Source: Rhizobium leguminosarum bv. viciae USDA 2370 (lineage in GTDB: Bacteria; Pseudomonadota; Alphaproteobacteria; Rhizobiales; Rhizobiaceae). Taken from it: DNA of 64,000 nt. The notes beneath the pieces were generated by a model. It searched no databases and was not told the DNA's origin. It worked only from the letters and a program-made list of their open reading frames with translations. Shown piece by piece: positions 56,462-64,000 of this stretch. A program made the translations under genes and the position numbers. The stretch is taken from positions 237,676 to 301,675 of the forward strand of contig NZ_MRDL01000036.1 of the NCBI RefSeq assembly GCF_002008365.1. The letters run 5' to 3'. How positions within the stretch are numbered: the first letter of the stretch is position 1; each line of letters opens with the position of its first letter.

Positions 56462-57361
56462 ATGTCTCTCGATCGCCTTGCCCCCGCCGTTTTCGTCCTG
56501 CTCTGGTCCACGGGCTGGGTGGTGGCGAAATACGCCTCGCTGCATTCCGAGCCCTTCACCTTTCTTTCGATACGCTATGCGCTGTCGGCGGCGGCATTCC
56601 TGGCGCTCTGCCTGGTGGTGCGGGCGCAATGGCCCAGCCGGGCGGCGGCGCTGCGCGCCGTCTATTCCGGCTTCTTCCTGCATGGTTTCTATCTCGCCGG
56701 GCTCTGGTGGGCGATCGCCAATGGCGTGCCGGCCGGCATATCGGGCATCATCGCGGCGCTGCAGCCATTGCTGACGGCGATGGCAGCTCCCTTCCTCATC
56801 GGCGAACGGCTGCAGCAGGCACAGAAGCTCGGCCTTGCCCTCGGCTTCATCGGCATTGCCATCGCCATTTCGCCGAAGCTGCTCGATCCGGCGACCGCCG
56901 ATCTCACGCATGCCGCCCTGCCGCTGGCGATCAACCTGGTCGCCATGGCGTCCGTCACCTACGGCACGCTCTATCAGAAGAAGCACCTGCAATCCGGCGA
57001 CCTCAGAACCATCGCGACCTTGCAATATATCGGCGCGCTGATCCTCACCCTGCCGCTTTCGCTGATCTTCGAGCATCAGCATTTCGACGGCGCCGCGCAG
57101 GCCTATGGTGCGCTTGCCTGGTCGGTCTTCGGCCTGTCGATGGGCGGCGTCGGGCTGCTGCTTCATCTGATCCGTCGGGGCCAGGTGTCACGCGCCGCCT
57201 CGCTGATCTACCTTATGCCGCCAGCGGTCGCTCTCGAAGCCTTCATCGCCTTCGGAGAACCGCTGACCCTGCCGTTGATTGTCGGCACCGTGGTGGTCGT
57301 GACAGGCGTCTATCTCACCAACCGCAAGGCGTTCAGCGAGCATAGGCCTGCGGAGGTTTAG
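56462..57361 (+). CDS. DMT-superfamily (EamA) transporter
   Basis: 299 aa, ten predicted membrane helices in two EamA repeats. The first opens LAPAVFVLLWSTGWVVAKYAS; the second includes PLAINLVAMASVTYGTLYQKK and ends PLTLPLIVGTVVVVTGVYLTNRK. ATG 56462 is chosen; upstream in-frame codons do not read as membrane protein. Substrate unknown, likely metabolite efflux. Confidence 0.85.
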   Translation: MSLDRLAPAVFVLLWSTGWVVAKYASLHSEPFTFLSIRYALSAAAFLALCLVVRAQWPSRAAALRAVYSGFFLHGFYLAGLWWAIANGVPAGISGIIAALQPLLTAMAAPFLIGERLQQAQKLGLALGFIGIAIAISPKLLDPATADLTHAALPLAINLVAMASVTYGTLYQKKHLQSGDLRTIATLQYIGALILTLPLSLIFEHQHFDGAAQAYGALAWSVFGLSMGGVGLLLHLIRRGQVSRAASLIYLMPPAVALEAFIAFGEPLTLPLIVGTVVVVTGVYLTNRKAFSEHRPAEV

Positions 57362-57452
57362 AGCGCCGTGCGTCCTTTCGGACGCGCAAAGGACGCTCTA
57401 ACTCTTTGAATCTACGCATCGTGCTTTCCGAAAATCGACTCCGATTTTCGGG
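57361..57452. repeat. Rhizobial palindromic intergenic repeat
   Basis: AGAGCG...CGCTCT outer arms at 57361-57400 around a CGTCC/GGACG hairpin, then CCGAAAATCG, ACT, CGATTTTCGG-type stem at 57428-57451. Similar units are common between rhizobial genes (from memory). Confidence 0.7.
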
Positions 57453-57468
57453 CCGATGCGCTGGATAA

Positions 57469-57499
57469 CAAAAAGGCCGGAGATATCCCCGGCCTTTTT
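57469..57499. terminator. Bidirectional rho-independent terminator
   Basis: AAAAAGGCCGG, loop, CCGGCCTTTTT: A-rich on one side and T-rich on the other, serving the converging DMT transporter and RNA helicase genes. Confidence 0.88.
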
Positions 57500-57519
57500 G
57501 CTTTTCGATCGTTCAATTA

Positions 57520-59205
57520 TCAGGCGCGTTCGCGGCGCTGGCCGCTGCCGTTGCGGGAGCCGGAGCCACCGCGACGGTTGCCGCCGTTGCCATCCCGGCG
57601 CGGTTCGCCGGCCTGGGCCTGCTGCGGGCCGCGGTCCTCGCCGTGCTTGCGGGTCGGACGGCCGTGGGCGTGACGGCTGTTGCCGCGGTGATGACCGCTC
57701 GGTTCACCATTGGCATGGGCGCCGTGATGGGCCGGACGCTGTGGCTTTGCAGAGGAGCGGAAATCGGAGGTCGAGGCCAGATCGTTGTCGGGGCCGAGAT
57801 CCGGGGTCGCTTCACCGCGGCGCTGACCGCGGAAATCCTCGTTGCGGCTGGTCGGGCGCTCCGGACGCGGACGACGCTCGTCGCCGCCGGCGCGGACTTC
57901 GCTGCCTTCACCTTCGCGGCGCGGGCGGCGTTCCTGACGGTTGCCGCGATGCTCCGAACGGTTCTGGTCGCCACGGCCTTCGCCACGACCCTGACCTTCG
58001 CGACCCTGGCCGCCATTACGGTTGCGGTTGTTGCCATTGCCGTTGGCACGGCGGGGTCCGCCGCTGATGTTGGCCGGCGGTTCGCCGCTTGCGACAGTGA
58101 TGTCGATGCCCATCAGGCGCTCGATATCACGCAGCAGCTTGGCTTCGTCGGGAGCGCAGAAAGCAATGGCGATACCGTCGCGGCCGGCACGCGCCGTGCG
58201 GCCGATGCGATGGACATAGGCGTCAGGCACCTCAGGCAGGTCGTAATTGTAGACGTGGCTGACAGCAGGGATGTCGATGCCGCGGGCGGCGACGTCGGTG
58301 GCAATCAGCGTCTTGATGCTGCCGTCGCGGAAGGCCTTCAGCGCCCGCTCGCGCTGACCCTGGCTCTTGTTGCCGTGGATCGAAGCGACGGAATAGCCGA
58401 TATTCTCGAGATGCTTCATCAGCTTCTCCGCACCGTGCTTGGTGCGCAGGAAGACCATGGCGCGGCCGTCAGGGTTTTCGGTCAGCGACTTGCGGAGCAG
58501 TTCCGTCTTGTCGTTCTTGCCGCCGACGAAATGGACGTACTGTTCGACCTTGTCGGCAGCCTTGCCCGGGGGCGTGACTTCGACCTTGACGGGATCGACG
58601 AGATATTCGCCGGCGAGATCGGCGATCGCCTTCGGCATGGTGGCCGAGAAGAGCATGGTCTGGCGCTTTTTCGGCACCATCTTGGCGATCTTGCGCAGAT
58701 CATGCACGAAGCCGAGGTCGAGCATCTGGTCGGCTTCGTCGAGCACGAGATAGCGGACCGTGGTCAGCGTGATCGCGCGGCGATTGACGAGGTCGAGCAG
58801 GCGGCCCGGCGTGGCGACGAGGATGTCGGTGCCCTTTTCGAGCTGAAGCTGCTGCTTGTTGATCGAGACGCCGCCGACGACGACGTTGATGCGCAGCGAC
58901 GACTTGCGGATGAACTTCTTCAGGCTCTCGGCGATCTGGTTTACCAGTTCGCGGGTTGGCGCCAGGATCAGCGTGCGCGTCGTGCGGTTGTCGGGACGCC
59001 GCTCGTCGGCGAGCAGCTTTTCAATCAGCGGCAGGCCGAAAGCGGCGGTTTTGCCGGTGCCGGTCTGGGCAAGGCCGATCAGGTCGCGGCCTTCGAGGAG
59101 GAGGGGAATGGCATGTTCCTGGATCGGCGTCGGCGTTTCGATGCCGAGCTGGAACAAAGTAGCAACGATCGGCTTGGAGACACCAAGCGATTCAAAATTA
59201 GTCAA
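57520..59205 (-). CDS. DEAD-box RNA helicase, RhlE-like
   Basis: 561 aa. Q motif (FQLGIETPTPIQEHAIP), motif I AQTGTGKT, DEAD (VLDEADQML), SAT and HRIGRTARAGRDG are all present. A long C-terminal tail is rich in G, N, R, E and Q (NGNGNNRNRNGGQGRE) and should bind RNA without order. Start is TTG 59205 (MTNFESLG), seven bases after AAAGG; the frame upstream is not helicase-like. Probably helps ribosome assembly or mRNA decay, often in the cold. Confidence 0.88.
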   Translation of the reverse strand: MTNFESLGVSKPIVATLFQLGIETPTPIQEHAIPLLLEGRDLIGLAQTGTGKTAAFGLPLIEKLLADERRPDNRTTRTLILAPTRELVNQIAESLKKFIRKSSLRINVVVGGVSINKQQLQLEKGTDILVATPGRLLDLVNRRAITLTTVRYLVLDEADQMLDLGFVHDLRKIAKMVPKKRQTMLFSATMPKAIADLAGEYLVDPVKVEVTPPGKAADKVEQYVHFVGGKNDKTELLRKSLTENPDGRAMVFLRTKHGAEKLMKHLENIGYSVASIHGNKSQGQRERALKAFRDGSIKTLIATDVAARGIDIPAVSHVYNYDLPEVPDAYVHRIGRTARAGRDGIAIAFCAPDEAKLLRDIERLMGIDITVASGEPPANISGGPRRANGNGNNRNRNGGQGREGQGRGEGRGDQNRSEHRGNRQERRPRREGEGSEVRAGGDERRPRPERPTSRNEDFRGQRRGEATPDLGPDNDLASTSDFRSSAKPQRPAHHGAHANGEPSGHHRGNSRHAHGRPTRKHGEDRGPQQAQAGEPRRDGNGGNRRGGSGSRNGSGQRRERA

Positions 59206-59499
59206 GGTATAACCTTTCGGGGCGCCACAATGACTATCGCCGGAACGCACCATGCGATCCGGTTTCATTCTGGCGTCAAGAACCCCGCGTGAAGTGGGAA
59301 CTTGTGAGTTGGAAAAAGCTTTCCAGCGCTTCTGGCCGCTCATGGGAGTGCGGCGCTCTATCGAAATGCGCTTTTGTCCCTTCTTCCTGCGTCTGTATTT
59401 TTCAGCAGGGGCACGCTCACGCGGCGGCCGGAAGGGTGAAAGCTGACCCGCATTTGGGCTAGTTCGCGTGGAAAGTCAAGTGCAGTGCACAAGAAAGCC

Positions 59500-60615
59500 T
59501 CAAGCCGGGTCAGGGGAGGGCATGACGAGGACGAAGCTTTGCGATGCGGTCTCAACGCCGTTGACGAGGATGGCGATGCGATGTTCGCCTGGATAATAGC
59601 GTCGCGTCGTGATTGGCCGCATGGCGTGGCGGCGCCCAATTGTATGGCTTTGCCCCGGAGCGAGCATTATTGCCTTGCACTTGAAGACCTTGGGTGAGAG
59701 CGAACCGTCGCTCTTCACATGGTGAATGGCGTAGTCGATCATCAGCGACTGCGCTCGCTCGCCGGCGTTTGTTACCAGGATTTCGAAATCCAGCCCTTCG
59801 CCGAACATCACCTCAGCATTCCGGAGCCGCAGTTCGCATTCGAGCGAAGCGGCCGCGGCGAAGCCGAAATTGGCGAGCGCCTGCGCGTGGCCTTTCTTCA
59901 GAAGCGTGCGCGAGGCGTGTTTCAGCAGCCAGCGACGTTCGGATGAAGCGCCGTCGATATGACTGGCGATGAAGGCGGCGACCAGGTCCGGGTGGTCCTT
60001 GGCGACGTCGTTCAGGCTGTTGGCCACGGAGCGGCGCACATAATCTTCCGGATCATCCATCAGCGCGGTCAGGATGGGCAGGATCGGCGCTGGATTCTTC
60101 ACGAGCTGCGGCAGACGCATCGCCCAAGGCAGGCGCGGCCGCGTTCCTTCGCTCGCCAGCCGTCGCACATGCTGATCGGGATCGTCGACCCAGCCTGAAA
60201 TGATGGCCAGCGCGCGCTGCTGGTCGCGGTGGATAAAGGGGCGGATGCCGTATTCGGCTGTGAAATGTGGCGTCAGCGCCTTCAGGAGAGCAAGACCGAG
60301 ATCGAAGTGATCGGGGCCGCGTGCGGCGATGAACTGATTGACCGGCAGCAGCATCCAGCCGGAGAGCCCCGGCCTGCCGGCGGCGGGCAGGCTTGCCTTG
60401 AGCATGGCTGCGGCCTCTCGGAAATCACCGGGAAGTGTTGCAAACAGTGCGTCGCGGATCAGGGCCGAGCGCTCCATCAGCTCCAACGCGGTGAGGCCCT
60501 CGGTCGCCAGCGTCACGAAGCGGCTTTTATCGAAAGTCGGCGCGTTGCCGGCAATGCGATCGGCCATATCGCCGACCAATGCCTCATGCAGCAGGTTCTT
60601 GAGCGGTTCTGGCAT
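59500..60615 (-). CDS. DNA alkylation repair protein, HEAT-repeat (AlkD-like)
   Basis: 371 aa. Helical repeats such as WVDDPDQHVRRLASEGTRPRLPW, LMDDPEDYVRRSVANSLNDVAKDHPDLV and WLLKHASRTLLKKGHAQAL form the HEAT array used to scan DNA. The C-terminal 110 residues are beta-rich (VTNAGERAQSLMIDYAIHHVK). Substrate in this subfamily is unknown. Confidence 0.82.
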   Translation of the reverse strand: MPEPLKNLLHEALVGDMADRIAGNAPTFDKSRFVTLATEGLTALELMERSALIRDALFATLPGDFREAAAMLKASLPAAGRPGLSGWMLLPVNQFIAARGPDHFDLGLALLKALTPHFTAEYGIRPFIHRDQQRALAIISGWVDDPDQHVRRLASEGTRPRLPWAMRLPQLVKNPAPILPILTALMDDPEDYVRRSVANSLNDVAKDHPDLVAAFIASHIDGASSERRWLLKHASRTLLKKGHAQALANFGFAAAASLECELRLRNAEVMFGEGLDFEILVTNAGERAQSLMIDYAIHHVKSDGSLSPKVFKCKAIMLAPGQSHTIGRRHAMRPITTRRYYPGEHRIAILVNGVETASQSFVLVMPSPDPA

Positions 60616-60730
60616 GCTGGTCCTTCCTCTCTATGCGGCCGCCGCATGCCGCCCGCATGAGGGTCTGCGAAACATCTGGCCATTTGCTATCGGATCGTGT
60701 GGAGATAGCGGGATGCGTGTGACGCGAGCT

Positions 60731-61759
60731 TTAGCGTATCGGTGCCGTCGATTTCCTTGGAATGAGGGTTGGAGCCGAGATCCGAATACGCTCGTCGGCA
60801 GCGCTGTTGTCACCGGCGAGAAGATCAAGGGCGTTTGATGCAATTTGCTCAAACGGCACCCGCAACGTCGTGAGCGGTGTGGGGAGGTGGCTTACAATCG
60901 GAATATCGTTATAGCCTACGATCGAGATGTCCTGCGGCACGGAAAGGCCAAGTTTCGTCAGTCCCGACAAGGCGCCGATGGCGGTGTTGTCGTTGACGGC
61001 GAAAATAGCGGTTGGGCGCGGACTAAGATGCATCAGTGTCTCGACGGCTACCGCACCGGACTCGATGCCGAAAGTCGAGGGAATGATGTAGGAGGGATCC
61101 GCATTCAGTCCAGCTTCTTCCAGGGCGTGCCGGAAACCCTCCACTCGGCCCCGCGAACTGGAGGCATAGGATGGACCGGCAATGACGCCAATTCTGCGAT
61201 GGCCGAGATCGAGGAGGTGGCGTGCCGCGAGGTAACCACCGAGCCGGTCATCGCCGACCGACGAGAGGCTGTGGCCATCCGTCCGGAGTGCCAGGACATA
61301 AGGAATACCGCGTTTTGCCAGCTCGTCCGGAAAGTCATCGTCTTCCCGCGCTGTCGAAAGAATCAGTCCATCGACACCGCGCTTCAGCAGAGACTCGGCC
61401 GCGAGCCGGTCTGCCTTTGGCTTGTCGTCGGTCGTTGCGACAATGGCGAAGCGGCCACTACGGCTGCAAGCCTTGGCCAGTGCTTCGTAAAGCATGGCCA
61501 TGACCGTATCCGTCAACCTGGGCACGATCACCCCGATTGTCATTGTGTTGCCGCGCCTAAGGCTCGCTGCGGAAACATCCCGGACGTATCCCAGCTCTTC
61601 GGCAACCTTGCGCACGCGCCGCGCGGTCTCGCTGTCGGAGCGGGGTAGCCTCTCGTCCAGTATGCGGGACACGGTAGACTTGGAGACACCGGCTGCGGCA
61701 GCGACGCCGTGAATAGTGACGCGGGTCTGCCCCGGAACTTCATCCGTCTTTGAATTCAT
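60731..61759 (-). CDS. LacI-family transcriptional regulator
   Basis: 342 aa from ATG 61759. HTH and hinge: VTIHGVAAAAGVSKSTVSRIL, LPRSDSETARRVRKVAEELGY. The sugar-binding-like domain follows (TIGVIVPRLTDTVMAMLYEAL; HRRIGVIAGP). Divergent from the DapA-family gene, whose promoter carries a LacI-type palindrome, so it probably controls that gene and the MFS transporter. Confidence 0.9.
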   Translation of the reverse strand: MNSKTDEVPGQTRVTIHGVAAAAGVSKSTVSRILDERLPRSDSETARRVRKVAEELGYVRDVSAASLRRGNTMTIGVIVPRLTDTVMAMLYEALAKACSRSGRFAIVATTDDKPKADRLAAESLLKRGVDGLILSTAREDDDFPDELAKRGIPYVLALRTDGHSLSSVGDDRLGGYLAARHLLDLGHRRIGVIAGPSYASSSRGRVEGFRHALEEAGLNADPSYIIPSTFGIESGAVAVETLMHLSPRPTAIFAVNDNTAIGALSGLTKLGLSVPQDISIVGYNDIPIVSHLPTPLTTLRVPFEQIASNALDLLAGDNSAADERIRISAPTLIPRKSTAPIR

Positions 61760-61822
61760 TGAGCCTTTTCCAATCGAGTCAGCAAGACGCCGCCGCTCTC
61801 TCAGCATGCACCAAAAAAGATA

Positions 61823-61863
61823 TTGACTCCAGAGATTTCGAGAACGATAGTGGGAACGTTCCC
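61823..61863 (+). promoter_or_regulatory. Promoter and LacI-type operator of the DapA-family gene
   Basis: TTGACT (61823-61828), 17-bp spacer, GATAGT (61846-61851), then the perfect palindrome GGGAACGTTCCC (61852-61863) over the expected transcription start. A CG-centred palindrome is the usual LacI-family operator form. Confidence 0.72.
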
Positions 61864-61921
61864 GTAAACGATCCTATATCGATCGCGAGCGAACTGCGAT
61901 CGCACGAAGGAGGAGACCAAC

Positions 61922-62869
61922 ATGCAACCGATGGATATGCGCGGGCTGAGCCCGGCCCCCGTTACCGCTTTCACCCGCGACGGTGAAGTTGATCACAAAG
62001 CCAACGCCAAACTCGCCAAATGGCTGGTCTCGATGGAAGGCGTCAAAAGCCTCGTCATCCTCGGTCATGCCGGCGAGGGCACCTTCCTCACGGAAGAGGA
62101 GCGCCTTGCTCTCATCCACACTTATGTTGAAGCAGTCGACGGTGCCGTTCCGATCATTGCCGGGATTACCGGTGAAGGCACGAAGGTCGCCGCTGAAGAG
62201 GCCAGGAAATGCAAGGCCGCTGGTGCCACCGGCGCACTCGTCTATCCCAACCACGGCTGGCTGCGTTTCGGCTTTCAGAAGGGAGCGCCTCAGGATCGCT
62301 ACAAGGCAATCTGGCAGGAGTCTGGCCTTCAGTGCATCCTGTTCCAATATCCCGACGCCACCAAGGCATCATACGATCTCGATACACAGCTTGCGATTGC
62401 CACACAGGAAGGCGTCGTCGCCACCAAGAACGGCGTGCGCAATATGAAGCGCTGGTATGTCGAAATTCCGGAGCTGAAGAAGGCCAATCCAAAGCTGCAG
62501 GTTCTGAGCTGCCACGATGAATGGCTGCTGCCAACCATGTTCGATGTCGACGGTCTGCTCGTCGGTTATGGCAATATCGCGCCGGAGCTGCTCATCGACC
62601 TGATCAAAGCTGGCAAGGCGCAGGACTATCCGGAAGCGCGCAAGATCTTCGAGCGCCTTCTTCCGGTGACGCGTGCCGTCTATCATCGCGGCTCTCATAT
62701 GGAAGGCACCGTGGCCCTGAAACTCGGCCTCGTGCACCGCGGTATCCTTGACCACGCTACGATCCGCGAGCCGCTGAAGAGCCTTGGCGAAAAGGCCGAA
62801 GCGGAGATCTTTGCTGCCTTCGACGCCGCCGGTATCGGTCGCGTTGACCAGTTGCTGGCTGCCGAGTGA
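61922..62869 (+). CDS. Dihydrodipicolinate synthase/N-acetylneuraminate lyase family protein
   Basis: 315 aa. The DapA fold is indicated by GLSPAPVTAFTRDGEVD, GHAGEGTFLTEEER, ITGEGTKVAAEEA, ALVYPNHGW and the Schiff-base lysine in VVATKNGVRN. ATG follows GGAGGAG. It probably splits or dehydrates a 2-keto-3-deoxy sugar acid. It is more likely catabolic than lysine biosynthetic, given the LacI regulator and transporter beside it. Confidence 0.85.
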   Translation: MQPMDMRGLSPAPVTAFTRDGEVDHKANAKLAKWLVSMEGVKSLVILGHAGEGTFLTEEERLALIHTYVEAVDGAVPIIAGITGEGTKVAAEEARKCKAAGATGALVYPNHGWLRFGFQKGAPQDRYKAIWQESGLQCILFQYPDATKASYDLDTQLAIATQEGVVATKNGVRNMKRWYVEIPELKKANPKLQVLSCHDEWLLPTMFDVDGLLVGYGNIAPELLIDLIKAGKAQDYPEARKIFERLLPVTRAVYHRGSHMEGTVALKLGLVHRGILDHATIREPLKSLGEKAEAEIFAAFDAAGIGRVDQLLAAE

Positions 62870-62878
62870 CCTCTTTGA

Positions 62879-62903
62879 CGCCCCTGCGCAGGTCGCAGGG
62901 GCG
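62879..62903 (+). terminator. Hairpin after the DapA-family gene
   Basis: CGCCCCTGCG, CAGGT, CGCAGGGGCG: 10-bp perfect stem ten bases after the stop, no T tract. May be an attenuator before the transporter gene. Confidence 0.6.
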
Positions 62904-63066
62904 CATTCCGAAGGGAGGAGGAAACCATGGAAACTCGCCGAGGCAGACTTGAACGTCTTTGCAGGCCATTGCTCTGACAGGACGAACTGACGCGCAGTAG
63001 CAACCATCAAGCAGGAGCGCCCCTGGCCGGGAGAGTGGTAGGCCACGGGGCGAGAAGGAGGAACCA

Positions 63067-64000
63067 ATGGATGTCATGCAGCCTATGCCGGCTGAGACGG
63101 CGAATGCCGCTGATCCTCAGGCCGAAATCAGCGCTCGTCTGGAGCGCCTTCCCATCACCCGCGAGGTATTCTGGGCGCGCAATATCGTCGGCGCGGCAAC
63201 ATTCTTCGACGGCTACACGGTCATCGCCATCGCATATGCCATGCCCGTCCTCGTCCGCGAGTGGGGCCTGACTCCCTCACAGACAGGCATGATCCTGTCG
63301 ATGGGCTATCTGGGGCAGTTGATCGGTGCGATCCTGTTTGGCTGGCTTGCCGAGAAGGTCGGCCGGCTGAAAGTTCTTCTGTTCACGATCCTGCTCTTCG
63401 TCAGCATGGATGTCGCATGCCTGTTCGCTGCCGGAGCCGGCATGATGATGGCCTTTCGTTTCGTCCAGGGGATCGGCACCGGCGGCGAGGTTCCGGTCGC
63501 CAGCGCCTATATCAACGAGTTGATCGGGTCGAAGGGGCGCGGCAAGTTCTTCCTCCTCTATGAGGTCATGTTCCTGCTGGGCCTCGTCGGCGCCGGGCTG
63601 ATCGGCTACTTCCATGGTACCGGTTTACGGCTGGAAGGCGATGTTCGTCGTCGGTCTCGTTCCCGCAATCATCATGATTCCTCTGCGCTGGTTCCTGAAG
63701 GAATCACCGCGTTGGCTGGCTGCCAACGGCCGCTATGGCGAAGCAAACGCTATCGTCAGCCGCATGGAAGAGAGTGCCCGCGCAGCCGGCAAGGAACTGC
63801 CCGAGCCGAAGCTCATCCAGGCGCCGGTCCGCCGCAAGTCGGACTGGCGCGAGCTCTTCCAGGGCATTTACCTGAAGCGGACGCTTTCCATCTGGGCAAA
63901 CCGCCTATACGGTGGCCAACGGTACGATCACCTGGCTGCCGACCCTGTATCGACAGGTCTTCAATCTGCCGCTTCAAACCAGCATCTTCTATGGTTTCCT
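63067..64000 (+). pseudogene. MFS transporter with two frame breaks, cut by the window end
   Basis: The frame from ATG 63067 encodes an MFS sugar/acid porter (FWARNIVGAATFFDGYTVIAI, MGYLGQLIGAILFGWLAEKVGRLK, RFVQGIGTGGEVPVASAY). Near 63612 an extra base shifts it: the conserved continuation MVPVYGWKAMFVVGLVPAII is read in another frame. A second break near 63895 is needed to reach TVANGTITWLPTLYRQVFNL. Either a recently inactivated gene or sequencing errors. Downstream of the DapA-family gene, so likely the uptake system for its substrate. Confidence 0.75.

Noticed and set aside
57643..59292. 549-aa plus-strand ORF
   Set aside because: It is the antisense shadow of the DEAD-box helicase, which has all family motifs on the minus strand.

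Overview
The window looks like a piece of a Rhizobium-type alphaproteobacterial genome (Rhizobium leguminosarum/etli or a close relative). The evidence is the gbpR-chvE-gguA-gguB-gguC sugar locus, an xylFHG/ROK locus, an idhA-type inositol dehydrogenase, rhizobial palindromic intergenic repeats, and alphaproteobacterial GAAC-N7-GAAC SOS boxes.

The main feature is a complete Tn7-like transposon at about 2077-35567 (33.5 kb). Its ends can be read to the base. Both begin TGTAG inward, both carry copies of a 21-22 bp repeat (CTTGGCAACAGCGTACACC, presumed TnsB sites), and both are flanked by the same 5-bp duplication AAGAC. The right-hand duplication touches the CCA end of a tRNA-Arg(CCG) gene, so the element has inserted immediately downstream of that tRNA. 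The tnsA-tnsB-tnsC-tniQ/tnsD operon lies at the tRNA-proximal end and runs leftward with 1-4 bp overlaps or a 2-bp gap.

From left to right, the cargo is: an ABC-three-component system (nuclease-like CTD protein, 80-aa middle component, DUF2326 ATPase); a convergent Druantia type III-like pair (DruH-like plus a 2039-aa DruE-like helicase); a TnsA-like gene followed by a truncated AAA+ ATPase, with a perfect SOS box in the shared promoter region; a compact three-ORF operon of unknown function; an SOS-box-controlled imuA-imuB-dnaE2 mutasome; a DUF1254 protein; a secreted protein of unknown function; the transposition operon; and a CoiA-like nuclease next to the right end. The element therefore combines anti-phage defence with inducible mutagenesis.

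Left of the element (1-2071) is debris: a frameshifted C-terminal fragment of an integrase-type transposase, an IS66 TnpC fragment and one unrecognised ORF.

Right of it (35573-64000) is ordinary rhizobial chromosome. It holds the tRNA; a xylose-type ABC transporter (xylFHG) with a divergent ROK repressor; inositol dehydrogenase; gbpR-chvE-gguABC followed by a 2-oxoglutarate semialdehyde dehydrogenase and an IlvD/Edd-family arabonate dehydratase (uptake and non-phosphorylating breakdown of L-arabinose to 2-oxoglutarate); the conserved ATP-grasp / alpha-E / transglutaminase trio; a DMT exporter; a DEAD-box RNA helicase; a DNA alkylation repair HEAT protein; and a LacI-regulated DapA-family lyase with a frameshifted MFS transporter that runs off the window. 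All family assignments come from motif reading without database searches.
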